DNA from: Candidatus Saccharimonadota bacterium
Lineage (GTDB): Bacteria; Patescibacteriota; Saccharimonadia; Saccharimonadales; UBA4665
Direction of reading: 5' to 3'
Assembly (NCBI GenBank): GCA_002746885.1
Contig: PDRS01000007.1
Coordinates: 110,842-174,841 of the forward strand
Length of the DNA stretch: 64,000 nucleotides
Shown: positions 26,180 to 34,435 of the stretch, piece after piece
Layout of the letters: every line of letters starts with the position of its first letter
How positions within the stretch are numbered: the first letter of the stretch is position 1
Made by a program: the position numbers and the translations under genes
The notes under the pieces: model-generated
The model's database searches: none
The model's input: the letters and a program-made list of their open reading frames with translations, nothing else
What the model was told of the DNA's origin: nothing

Positions 26180-28288
26180 CTAGTCAACGCGAGGATCTTG
26201 ATTGAGCAAACGTTCGCGCATGGCCTGAAACCGCGCTTGCTGTTCGGCAGCGATTTCTTCTGGTGTTTTTTCCGCCTGCGTTGGTTTTGCTTCGTTTTGC
26301 GCCTTTGCGTTTTGTTTTTCAGACTTGCCGCCCACAATATTCACAACTGGTATCACAATAGGACTGCGGCCCGTCTGCTCAAAAAGATAGTGCGTTATGT
26401 GGTCTTTGATCTCCGCCTTGAAACGGTCAAGATCCACACGTTTGAACCGCTGGCCAACCGCGCGGCGCAGTTCTACCCGCAGACCATTGATTATTTCTTC
26501 CTGTTCACGCATGTATATAAACCCGCGACTAATGATGTCTGGACTGGTAAGCAGGCCGCCTGTCTTTTTGTCTATTGTTAGCACCGCCGCGACAAGTCCT
26601 TCTTCGGCCAGCAGTACGCGGTCTTTTACGACCACGTTACTTACGATAGCTCCGGTTTGATCAACCAGAATCGTACCCGACGGCACTTCGCCAATGACTT
26701 CCATTTTTTCTGGCGTAAGCGCAATAACCTCTCCATTAAGGACGTTGAGACAGTGTCCACGCGGTATCCCCTGCTCTACCGCAACTTCTATGTGGCGCTG
26801 CTTGACGCGGTAAGCACCGTAAATAGGTATGAAAAACTTCGGTTTTGTCATATGGATCATTTCTGCGTACTCGTCGCGACTCGCGTGCCCCGAAACGTGT
26901 AGCGGCCCCACGTTATCCAGGTCGTGGTTACGGTGCTCAAAAACATGGACTTGTTTTTTCACAAGGTCGTCTACCATCTGCCCGATGAGCGCGTCATTGC
27001 CGCTTTCTGGAATAGGTGTACTCGAAAGAATGACGGTATCTTGCTCTTTCAGTTTTACGTATTTGTGCTCGCCATTTGCCATGCGCTGCAGCGCGCTGCT
27101 TGGTTCCCCTTGACTCCCTGTACAGATCACTACGACGTTTTGATCGGTTTGCGTACCTACCGAAGCGATTGGGATAAACGTGCCTTTCGGAATTTTCATA
27201 AAACCATGCCGAACTGCCATTTCCAGCGTACTCACCATGCTCCGACCGTCTATCGCAACCTTGCGGCCGTGATGCACAGCAGCATTGACGATCATTTGTA
27301 TGCGGTTCATGTTGGTACTAAAGACGCCCACAAAAATCCGACCAGGCGCTTGTTTCATGATGTCTATGAAGCTCTGCTCAATAGTACTTTCGCTCGGCGT
27401 GCGCCCCATACGCTCAACCGTTGTGCTTTCGCTGAGCAGCGCGAGAACACCTTCATTACCGATTTCTTTGAGTCGCTCCATGTCGGTCCGCTCATGGTCG
27501 AGCGGATTTGGATCAAAACGAAAATCCCCAGTGTTGACCACGCGACCGACTGGCGTATCGAGCACCACAATCGTACTACCCGGTATGGAGTGCGTTACCC
27601 GTATCAGCTCAACATAAAACTCACCTATCTTAAGACGTTCGTGGGTGTTCTCGTTCATTTCAACCGTCTGAAGTTCGAAGCCTTCGGGCATAGGCAGGCC
27701 AAAGTTTTGAAAGATTTCTTCTACGCGGCCTATCGTAAACTTGCTCCCGTAAATAGGCGCCGGAAACTTCGGTACAATGTGCGGCAAACCGCCTATGTGA
27801 TCAAGGTGGCCATGCGTTATAACATAGGCGCGCAATTTATGGCGAATAGTTTCCATATAGGCCGTATCAGCTATACCGTAGTTAATTCCTGGCAAATCAA
27901 CGCTCAGGTCGTTACCAGCATCTATGACGACAGCGTCGTTGACATATTCGACCAGTATCATGTTTTTACTTCCGCCGCCGTCCATACCGCCGAGACCAAT
28001 GATTTTCAGGCGCGGGCTATCATCAATAAAGTTTGCGCGGCGTTTTTCGTCAACCTGAGCAGGCATAAACTGGTTTGCGACTCGCTGTGCATCCATCTGA
28101 CTCCGCTTCTGCGCCCGAACAGCGGCACCGCGGCTCACTGTGGGTTTTTTTTGCGTAGATGCTGCGCGTTGAGTACCAGGCCCCTGTGCACGACCTTTTT
28201 GATTTAACCGGCGCTGAGCAGCATTGCGCTGACCGTTCCGCGGCCGTTTGTTGTTTTTCTCTGGTTGCCTGTTGTTATTTTTTTCCAT
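26180..28288 (-). CDS. rnj: ribonuclease J
   Basis: A 702-residue metallo-beta-lactamase/beta-CASP RNase with 5'-exo- and endonuclease activity, used for mRNA decay and RNA maturation. The metal site HGHLDHIGG is near residue 160. The later motifs NTGDFRFDP and SGHASRDE complete the family pattern. The first 90 residues are a basic, Gln/Asn/Arg-rich extension that is likely disordered and RNA binding. Another basic stretch ends the protein. A strong AAAGGAG site precedes the ATG. Confidence 0.95.
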   Translation of the reverse strand: MEKNNNRQPEKNNKRPRNGQRNAAQRRLNQKGRAQGPGTQRAASTQKKPTVSRGAAVRAQKRSQMDAQRVANQFMPAQVDEKRRANFIDDSPRLKIIGLGGMDGGGSKNMILVEYVNDAVVIDAGNDLSVDLPGINYGIADTAYMETIRHKLRAYVITHGHLDHIGGLPHIVPKFPAPIYGSKFTIGRVEEIFQNFGLPMPEGFELQTVEMNENTHERLKIGEFYVELIRVTHSIPGSTIVVLDTPVGRVVNTGDFRFDPNPLDHERTDMERLKEIGNEGVLALLSESTTVERMGRTPSESTIEQSFIDIMKQAPGRIFVGVFSTNMNRIQMIVNAAVHHGRKVAIDGRSMVSTLEMAVRHGFMKIPKGTFIPIASVGTQTDQNVVVICTGSQGEPSSALQRMANGEHKYVKLKEQDTVILSSTPIPESGNDALIGQMVDDLVKKQVHVFEHRNHDLDNVGPLHVSGHASRDEYAEMIHMTKPKFFIPIYGAYRVKQRHIEVAVEQGIPRGHCLNVLNGEVIALTPEKMEVIGEVPSGTILVDQTGAIVSNVVVKDRVLLAEEGLVAAVLTIDKKTGGLLTSPDIISRGFIYMREQEEIINGLRVELRRAVGQRFKRVDLDRFKAEIKDHITHYLFEQTGRSPIVIPVVNIVGGKSEKQNAKAQNEAKPTQAEKTPEEIAAEQQARFQAMRERLLNQDPRVD

Positions 28289-28377
28289 TATATTCTCCTT
28301 TGCTTTCTGCGTTCGTCATCTTCGTGGGGGCGAGATCGCCTGTTTCGCTTTTCGGCGTCCGCACACATAGTTGTTCT

Positions 28378-29022
28378 CTATAAATCCTTGTCATTAATCT
28401 TTTCCAAAATCGCCGGAATCAGCGAAAAATCTTCCATGAGCGTTTCTCTCATCGCTCCGTTATATAAAGCAGCCGCCGGATGATACAAAGGCAAAACGAC
28501 AAGCTCCATAACATCATCGCCCTGAGCACGCTTATCTCTTTCCTCATGCCCCTTCACTCGAACTCTTTTCGGCTTGCCGTGGTCGCGGCTAATGTGCAGC
28601 TCAGGCAAAAACGCCGCGCCGCTGTGCCGCCCCAAAGTTACCACTATCTTTGGCTGAATAATTTCCAGCTGCTCCTGCAAATACGGCATAAATGCCTTCT
28701 TTTCCGCTGGTTGCGGGTCGCGATTTCCGGGCGGGCGGTATTTGACAATGTTCGTTATGTAGACATCCGCCCGTTTCATGTTTATCGTTTCGAGCATTTC
28801 GTTCAGAAATTTACCGCTTGCGCCCACAAAAGGCAGCCCCTGTTCGTCTTCTTGTTTGCCCGGTGCTTCGCCAATAAACAGCACCTCGGCATTCGCATTA
28901 CCAGCGCCAAAGACAAGTTGCGTAGCCTGCGCTCTGAGCTCAGGAGTCACCTGCGACGCTTCAATACGCGCCTTGAGCTCATGTAGTTTCTTCTCGTTAT
29001 CGTCAGATTGATCTTTGGGCAT
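28378..29022 (-). CDS. family 4-type uracil-DNA glycosylase lacking all cysteines
   Basis: A 214-residue protein with the family 4 motifs VLFIGEAPGKQED (about 48), GLPFVGASGKFL, a NIVKYRPPGNRDPQPAE segment and the C-terminal LYHPAAALYN. These enzymes excise uracil from DNA. Classical family 4 enzymes hold a 4Fe-4S cluster through four Cys, one being in NVVKCRPPGNR. Here that Cys is Tyr, the N-terminal Cys pair is missing and the protein contains no Cys at all. The fold motifs are intact, so activity without the cluster is plausible but untested. Confidence 0.9.
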   Translation of the reverse strand: MPKDQSDDNEKKLHELKARIEASQVTPELRAQATQLVFGAGNANAEVLFIGEAPGKQEDEQGLPFVGASGKFLNEMLETINMKRADVYITNIVKYRPPGNRDPQPAEKKAFMPYLQEQLEIIQPKIVVTLGRHSGAAFLPELHISRDHGKPKRVRVKGHEERDKRAQGDDVMELVVLPLYHPAAALYNGAMRETLMEDFSLIPAILEKINDKDL

Positions 29023-29025
29023 TGA

Positions 29026-29154
29026 TCATTGATCCTTACTTTTTCGTTCGTCATGTGTCGCGTTCGACGTCTTGTGCAAGCTTGTAGCAGCACTTGCGGC
29101 ACGCTCTATCATGCTGCACCAAAGTTGTTCTGCCTGACTCACATGTTTTTTCAT
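29026..29154 (-). CDS. possible small ORF upstream of the uracil-DNA glycosylase
   Basis: A 42-codon frame whose TGA lies 3 bases before the ATG of the glycosylase. It is polar and helical, with CAGGT about 5 bases before its start. No homologue is recognised. The tight spacing is the only positive sign. Confidence 0.3.
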   Translation of the reverse strand: MKKHVSQAEQLWCSMIERAASAATSLHKTSNATHDERKSKDQ

Positions 29155-29212
29155 ACGCTACCTGAAAAGTGATTGGTTTATGTTCAAAGAGCAATGCTGG
29201 GCACGCAACGGT

Positions 29213-31360
29213 TTATTGCTGCTTCAGCTCCTTCCGAGCGGCCTTCATAGAAAGCTGCAATCGGCCGCGGTCATCTATGGCAACGAGCTTCACCGTGACG
29301 AGATCGCCTTCTTTGACAACATCGCTCGGCTTATTAACGCGTTCCTCGCTCATTTCGCTCACGTGCACCAAACCATCTTTGCCTGGCAAAATCTGCACAA
29401 ACGCACCGAAGTCCAAAACACTCACAACCGGCTTGTCTACGTAAATCTTACCTACTTCTGGCTCTTCGACAATCCCCCCAATCCAGTCTTTGGCTTTTTG
29501 GATAGCCGCACCGTCTGGGCTAGCAATCATGACCGTACCATCATCTTTAATGTCTATTTCGGTGCCGGTTTCGGCCGTAATTTTCTGAATAGTCTCGCCG
29601 CCCTTACCGATGATATCGCGAATCTTGTCTGGGTTGATGGATATTGACTCAACGCGCGGCGCATACGGACTCATGGTGTCGCGCGGAGCGGAGAGTGTTT
29701 CGAGCATGTGCTGCAATATGGCAGCGCGGCCTTCCTTGCCCTGTTCGAGCGCCTTTGCTAGAACCGCAACTGGCAAACCGTGAACCTTCATATCCATTTG
29801 GAGCGCGGTAATTCCCTGGCTCGTTCCAGCAACTTTAAAGTCCATGTCGCCAGCAAAGTCTTCCGCGTCAGCAATATCACTCAATATGTACGTGTTGTCA
29901 CCATCGACCATAAGTCCCATGGCAATACCCGATACAGGCGCTTTCAGCGGCACGCCAGCATCCATAAGCGCTAAGCAACTTGCGCACGTTGCCGCCATAG
30001 AAGTTGACCCGTTCTGGCTCATGATTTCAGTAACGCTCCGGATAGCATAAGGAAAATCGGCTTCGTCAGGAAGTACGGCAAAAAGTGCCCGTTCGGCCAA
30101 ATATCCATGGCCAATCTCACGGCGACCCGGGCTGCCAAGACGGCGCACTTCTCCCACCGTATATCCCGGCGCATTGTAGTGGTGCATGTAACGCCGTTCC
30201 ATGTTTTTTTCCATTGTATCGACGAGCTGTGCGTATGACAGCGGCGCAAGCGTCACAACATTGAGTCCCTGAGTAACACCGCGTGTAAAGAGACTCGAAC
30301 CATGTGCTCGCGGCAGCAAGCCGACCTCAGAACTTAACGGGCGGATTTCAGTCAGTTTGCGACCATCTGGTCGAGTACCGTCCTTTACGATGCCAGCCCG
30401 AACGTCTTTGTGGAGCGCCATCGTGAGCGCTTCGTCGTATTCGGTGAAATGCGAGGTGTATTCCTCTTCGCCAACTTTCTCGGCAAATTCTTTATGCATT
30501 TGCTCGCGAAGTACGCCAATCATCTCGTTGCGTTCAGGATATGGCGCCCGCAGAGCCGCACCAATCTTGCCCTCAACCCACGCATCGACATCTTGCTGCT
30601 TGGCATCATCAGGTAGCACCAGTTCGTATGCTTGTGCTTCGACGCCGACTTCCTCGACGAGCTCTTTCTGAAGTGCGAGAGCGGGCTTGATGGCCTCCTC
30701 TGCATACGTCAGCGCCGCAACGATTTCCTCCTCGGTTGCTTCGTTTGCCCCCGCTTCCACCATCATAATGCCGCCTTCACGACCAGCGACAACAAGATCA
30801 AGTTTGTTTGCGTCGAGTTCTTCGGCGCTCATAAACGCCTGCGGTTCACCCGCTTCGTTCATACCCACGCGCACACCCGCCACAGGCCCATCAAACGGGG
30901 CGCCTGTAAGCATAAATGCAGCGCTCATCGCTATCATGGCAACCATATCAGGGCGAAACGACGGATCCATGCTGAGCACGCTCGCAACACCTTGAACCTC
31001 ATTGCGATAACCCTTGGGCCACAGCGGACGAATCGGACGGTCGATGAGACGGCCAATCAAGATAGCGTCGTCACTTGGACGACCTTCGCGCTTAATAAAG
31101 CGGCTACCGCTTATTTTACCTGCAGCATAAAATTTCTCTTCGTAATCAATGCTCAGGGGAAAATAATCCATACCCATGACTGGCTTGCCAAGCATTGCCG
31201 TGCCGAGCACAACTGTGTCGCCATAACGTGCAATCACACTAGCGGTCGTGCGGAACCCTACGCGGTTTACCTCAAGCGACAATGTGCGGCCGCAAAATTC
31301 CGTTTCCACCACAACGAGATTTTTGCCGTACGGATTGATGGTTTTGGTTGTTTGGCTCAT
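29213..31360 (-). CDS. pnp: polyribonucleotide nucleotidyltransferase (PNPase)
   Basis: A 715-residue phosphorolytic 3'-5' exonuclease. Two RNase PH domains flank an alpha-helical domain; the second core shows GVTQGLNVVTLAPLS and the phosphate-binding region around NGSTSMAATCASCLALMDAG. The C-terminus has a KH domain (IGKGGETIQKITAETG) and an S1 domain. I start at 31360, where AAGGAGG lies 9 bases upstream; the 14 extra residues from 31402 do not match PNPase. It follows rpsO, a common pairing. Confidence 0.96.
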   Translation of the reverse strand: MSQTTKTINPYGKNLVVVETEFCGRTLSLEVNRVGFRTTASVIARYGDTVVLGTAMLGKPVMGMDYFPLSIDYEEKFYAAGKISGSRFIKREGRPSDDAILIGRLIDRPIRPLWPKGYRNEVQGVASVLSMDPSFRPDMVAMIAMSAAFMLTGAPFDGPVAGVRVGMNEAGEPQAFMSAEELDANKLDLVVAGREGGIMMVEAGANEATEEEIVAALTYAEEAIKPALALQKELVEEVGVEAQAYELVLPDDAKQQDVDAWVEGKIGAALRAPYPERNEMIGVLREQMHKEFAEKVGEEEYTSHFTEYDEALTMALHKDVRAGIVKDGTRPDGRKLTEIRPLSSEVGLLPRAHGSSLFTRGVTQGLNVVTLAPLSYAQLVDTMEKNMERRYMHHYNAPGYTVGEVRRLGSPGRREIGHGYLAERALFAVLPDEADFPYAIRSVTEIMSQNGSTSMAATCASCLALMDAGVPLKAPVSGIAMGLMVDGDNTYILSDIADAEDFAGDMDFKVAGTSQGITALQMDMKVHGLPVAVLAKALEQGKEGRAAILQHMLETLSAPRDTMSPYAPRVESISINPDKIRDIIGKGGETIQKITAETGTEIDIKDDGTVMIASPDGAAIQKAKDWIGGIVEEPEVGKIYVDKPVVSVLDFGAFVQILPGKDGLVHVSEMSEERVNKPSDVVKEGDLVTVKLVAIDDRGRLQLSMKAARKELKQQ

Positions 31361-31671
31361 AGTAAAAGCCTCCTTCTTTATGTGTTCGGATGTAAGATCC
31401 AACCCTCCGAAAGATATATCTCCCCTGGAGCGCTGATGCCCTACCCCGAACTGTATTATTGCCGAACAGCTGACGTGTCCCGCCGCTTGAGCTTGAGTTT
31501 TTCAAGATTCACGCGCGAAAACAGCCATACCCACGGTCTCGTATAGATGCCAAAACTATTCAGCAAAGCAGACGAGCCGAAGATCCTGTTCAACTTGTAA
31601 AATTGTGCTAGAATTTCGATTCTAGATTGTAGGGTCTACCACCGTACACCCTACCGTCCAACGTCCAACGT
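31361..31671. other. rpsO-pnp intergenic region with hairpins
   Basis: Two perfect 7-bp hairpins lie here: 31629-31635 with 31648-31654, and 31608-31614 with 31619-31625; the second has a TTCG loop on the plus strand. In other bacteria the pnp leader carries an RNase III-cut hairpin that controls its own level; these could play that part. No obvious terminator separates rpsO from pnp. Confidence 0.45.
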
Positions 31672-31681
31672 CTAGCGTCTA
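31654..31681. repeat. tandem 7-bp repeat at the rpsO stop codon
   Basis: Four consecutive heptamers of the form T(A/G)GACG(T/C/G) on the minus strand, the second starting with the rpsO TAG stop codon. It is too short to assign a function. Confidence 0.6.
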
Positions 31682-31938
31682 ATGCCTAATTTCTTAATCA
31701 ACTTCAGATAAGCCTGCCCGTCTTTGCTCGCAATGTACTGTAGCAAGCGCTTACGCTTACCGACGAGCTGCAACAGCCCGCGGCGCGCCATGTAGTCGTG
31801 CTTGTTTTGTTTCAGATGCTCAGTAAGCTCCTTGATACGTTCGGTAAAAATACCAACTTGCACCGCAGCACTACCGGTGTCTTTCTTGTCTTTCTGCAAA
31901 TCTGTCACGATAGCTGTCTTCTTTTCAGCCGAAATCAT
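31672..31938 (-). CDS. rpsO: 30S ribosomal protein uS15
   Basis: An 88-residue protein, typical length, with the conserved DTGSAAVQVGIFTERI and HDYMARRGLLQLVGKRKRLL segments. It binds 16S rRNA early in small-subunit assembly. It sits upstream of pnp on the same strand. Confidence 0.96.
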   Translation of the reverse strand: MISAEKKTAIVTDLQKDKKDTGSAAVQVGIFTERIKELTEHLKQNKHDYMARRGLLQLVGKRKRLLQYIASKDGQAYLKLIKKLGIRR

Positions 31939-32187
31939 ATAATTCGTTACGTCCTTCCCAATATTTAGAGATTACTGATGGCGTTGGAACTATCCTACCA
32001 CACCCCACCCCTGATTGCAATAGAAGGTGCTTCGTCCGAATTTTTGGACGCTCTTAGGCGGCGCAAGTACCGACATGCGACCTACCGCCTTCATTCACGC
32101 CAGTAGTTATTTCACTAGCCAAGAAAGCTTTCCCGCGAGCCTAGCGCACCAAGTTCAGGAGGAAAAAATTGAAAAATGCTTATGCGG
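31939..32187. other. intergenic region between the tail-fibre-like cluster and rpsO
   Basis: Contains the rpsO leader with GGAAGGA about 14-18 bases before the ATG. A short dyad at 32030-32051 (CGTCC/GGACG) has no T-run. I see no gene. Confidence 0.35.
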
Positions 32188-33714
32188 TTAGCGGTACCAG
32201 TTGGAGCCGTCGCTCCAGTACTCTTGGCTGTCGTACTGGTTGTTGAGTACATCTGACCCAACGCCTGCAGCGTCGATATACGATCCGCTTGGCGCAACTA
32301 CTTGCACGCCGTTGGCATTACCGTTCATGCGCTTCACGCGCACATAGGCATTGTTAGCCGGAGCTGGTAACGTAATGGTAATTCCTTGCGCCGTCGCGTC
32401 AGCAAACACGTACGTAAACGTGCTCGGCACCGTGTATGTTGCGCTCGTAACATCAACACGAGTAAAAGCAAAGGCTAGCGCACCAGCCCACGCCATATCG
32501 CTTCCGTTCCAGCTAAGCACTTGGCCAGTAGCAGGCGCGTTCGCAACAGCAAGCTTTGGCTCGGCAATAGTGCCGTTGGCAATCTTTGCGTTTGTCACTG
32601 CCGATGAAGCAAGTTCGGCGTTACCCACAGCTTCTGCAGCAATCTGTGCGTTCGATGCAGTACCGCTCAAGTCTCCGCCCATAGTAGGATCGCCGCTTGG
32701 TATGTCATGATAGCCTTTTGCGCCGCTTCCGTCAGTGCCGTAGTATTTGCTGTTTCCTGGGGCAGCCGCGTCATTTACAAGCGAAATAGTACGATCAGCA
32801 CTCAAATCACCGCCACCAGCGAGCGATGTTACGCCTGTAACCGTTCTACTCGTCGGAACCTTTGTGTTGTCGGCAATGGTGATATTTGCCGTACCATCAA
32901 AGCTCACGCCGTTGATAGTACGCGCTGTACTCAGTCGGCTTGCACTCAAAACGTCTTTCGTCGCGTCGGACGTGTTGTCGACATTAGCCAAGCCGACGAC
33001 GGTTTTGTCGAGCGTCTGCCAGGTTTTGTCGCCGCGCCAATACTGCGCCGTTGTACCGGCAGTAATGGCTGGCTCAAACGCCCCAGAAACCGGTGCCCAT
33101 CTAACACCCGCCGCCTGAGAACTGTCTGCGGTAAGAACATGGTTATTCGTACCCACCCCAAGGCGTGTCACTGCACCGGCAGCGGTTGCGACAAGCAAAT
33201 CACCCTTTGCTGTAGCAGTAGAAAGCGCAAGCTTGCCCGCAAGATCCGTCGCTAGGTCAGTGACCGCCGACTGCGGTATGTTTGAAAGCGTATTTGCCGA
33301 CCCAGAAATCGTTTTGTTCGTTAGAGTTGCCGCCGCGGCATTTTTCGTCGCATCGGACGTGTTGTCGACATTAGCCAAACCAACGACGGTTTTGTCGAGC
33401 GTCTGCCAGGTTTTGTCGCCGCGCCAATACTGCGCCGTTGTACCGGCAGTAATGGCCGCCTCATAAGAAAGCGTAGCCCACTCGAGCGCCGTACCGTTCC
33501 AGCGAAGAAATTGATTATTTGCCGGACTATTAGACACAGCAAGTTTTGGTTCAGTTACAGCCTCGTTCGCTATATCCGACGCACCGATAGAAATGGCAAC
33601 GTTATTCCATTTAGCGGTAGTGCTATTGTAGCGAAGCACATTGTCTTGCGTCAGTGCACTGAAGAAAATATCATCAGCATTTTGTATTCCCGTACCAGCA
33701 CCAGTAAAAGGCAT
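32188..33714 (-). CDS. phage tail-fibre-like repeat protein
   Basis: A 508-residue, Ala/Thr/Asn/Asp-rich protein with no signal peptide or membrane helix. It has the look of trimeric phage tail fibres: modular short repeats such as LANVDNTSDATK, WRGDKTWQTLDK and ITLPAPANNAYVRVKRMNG. One 38-residue module occurs twice, matching a 114-bp DNA repeat. The first 38 residues match the start of the 158-residue neighbour, and the last 45 match the end of the 349-residue one. A surface-binding or particle role is implied. No baseplate, sheath or capsid gene is nearby. Confidence 0.75.
   Translation of the reverse strand: MPFTGAGTGIQNADDIFFSALTQDNVLRYNSTTAKWNNVAISIGASDIANEAVTEPKLAVSNSPANNQFLRWNGTALEWATLSYEAAITAGTTAQYWRGDKTWQTLDKTVVGLANVDNTSDATKNAAAATLTNKTISGSANTLSNIPQSAVTDLATDLAGKLALSTATAKGDLLVATAAGAVTRLGVGTNNHVLTADSSQAAGVRWAPVSGAFEPAITAGTTAQYWRGDKTWQTLDKTVVGLANVDNTSDATKDVLSASRLSTARTINGVSFDGTANITIADNTKVPTSRTVTGVTSLAGGGDLSADRTISLVNDAAAPGNSKYYGTDGSGAKGYHDIPSGDPTMGGDLSGTASNAQIAAEAVGNAELASSAVTNAKIANGTIAEPKLAVANAPATGQVLSWNGSDMAWAGALAFAFTRVDVTSATYTVPSTFTYVFADATAQGITITLPAPANNAYVRVKRMNGNANGVQVVAPSGSYIDAAGVGSDVLNNQYDSQEYWSDGSNWYR
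32956..33069. repeat. 114-bp direct repeat, copy 1, inside the 508-residue fibre gene
   Basis: Matches 33343-33456 with three differences by eye. The copies are offset by 387 bp, a multiple of three, so recombination between them would keep the frame. Confidence 0.9.
33343..33456. repeat. 114-bp direct repeat, copy 2, inside the 508-residue fibre gene
   Basis: Partner of 32956-33069. Confidence 0.9.
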
Positions 33715-33944
33715 AAGCCAGAGCCCTCGTTTATTTCTAATTGAATACGTTTATGGTAACACAGCAATGTCTGGTGTAAAACAGCAAGGTAAAATCTACT
33801 ATATTAGACCGTCTATGCGGTACTACATCCCGCCAATAGCGTCACGTCGATCGCCTACGACAACACAAAAAGCAGCTGCGCCGACGGCAAACAGCAAAAA
33901 ACCACACACCATACATAATGACGTGCCGCCTCTACGACAAATGT
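33715..33944. other. intergenic region between fibre-like genes
   Basis: Holds the promoter at 33753-33780. The rest, up to 33944, shows no gene and no clear terminator. Confidence 0.35.
33753..33780 (-). promoter_or_regulatory. promoter of the 508-residue fibre-like gene
   Basis: TTTACA (33775-33780), 16 bases, TACCAT (33753-33758) on the minus strand. It leaves a leader of about 30 bases with GAGGG before the ATG. Confidence 0.5.
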
Positions 33945-34421
33945 CTATACAAAATTCACGCCCACAAGCGAACCATACCACGTCGTGCCGCCGTCGAGCG
34001 TTTCAAACACGAGCAAGTCTACCGCATTTGCGGTCGTTGTTAGCGTCGGTGCACCGCCCGACCACTTCACGCCCGCTGGCCACGTTACTGTTCGGCCGCC
34101 AGTTGCATCCTGCCGCAAATACAGCGAAAAACTGCACGCTTTTCCGTTCGCAGCGCCGCTGAAAGTAAACGTGGTATTACCCGTGAGGGACACGTCAAAC
34201 ACGTTGCCATTTGCGAGATCGAGCGTAGTCGCACTGGTTGCGCTTTGCGCACTGACTGTCTCCTGTCCCCCTTGTGCGGCGAGTGCTGCAAATCCCACGA
34301 TCGGCGTGTTGTTCCATTTGGCCGTTACGTTGTTGTACTGTAGAACGTTATCTTGCGCAAGACCGCTGAAAAAAACGTCATCAGCATTACTAATACCCGT
34401 ACCAGTTCCCGTAAAAGGCAT
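33945..34421 (-). CDS. short phage tail-fibre-like protein
   Basis: A 158-residue protein. Its first 38 residues closely match those of the 508-residue neighbour (pattern MPFTGxGTGIxNADDxFFSxL, then QDNVLxYN and TAKWNN). The second half is a beta-rich domain with LDLANGNVFDVSLTGNTTF and RTVTWPAGVKWSGGAPTLTT, resembling domains found in phage tail proteins. There is no signal peptide. It follows the 349-residue gene by 14 bases and is probably co-transcribed with it. Confidence 0.7.
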   Translation of the reverse strand: MPFTGTGTGISNADDVFFSGLAQDNVLQYNNVTAKWNNTPIVGFAALAAQGGQETVSAQSATSATTLDLANGNVFDVSLTGNTTFTFSGAANGKACSFSLYLRQDATGGRTVTWPAGVKWSGGAPTLTTTANAVDLLVFETLDGGTTWYGSLVGVNFV

Positions 34422-34435
34422 GCCTCGTTCCCCCT

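Noticed and set aside
31741..31762. ACGCTTAC repeats as a further pilus-type operator
   Set aside because: They lie inside rpsO where they encode Lys-Arg-Lys-Arg, so the match is coding.
32030..32051. Dyad CGTCC/GGACG as a terminator
   Set aside because: No T-run follows on either strand and the stem is only 5 bp.
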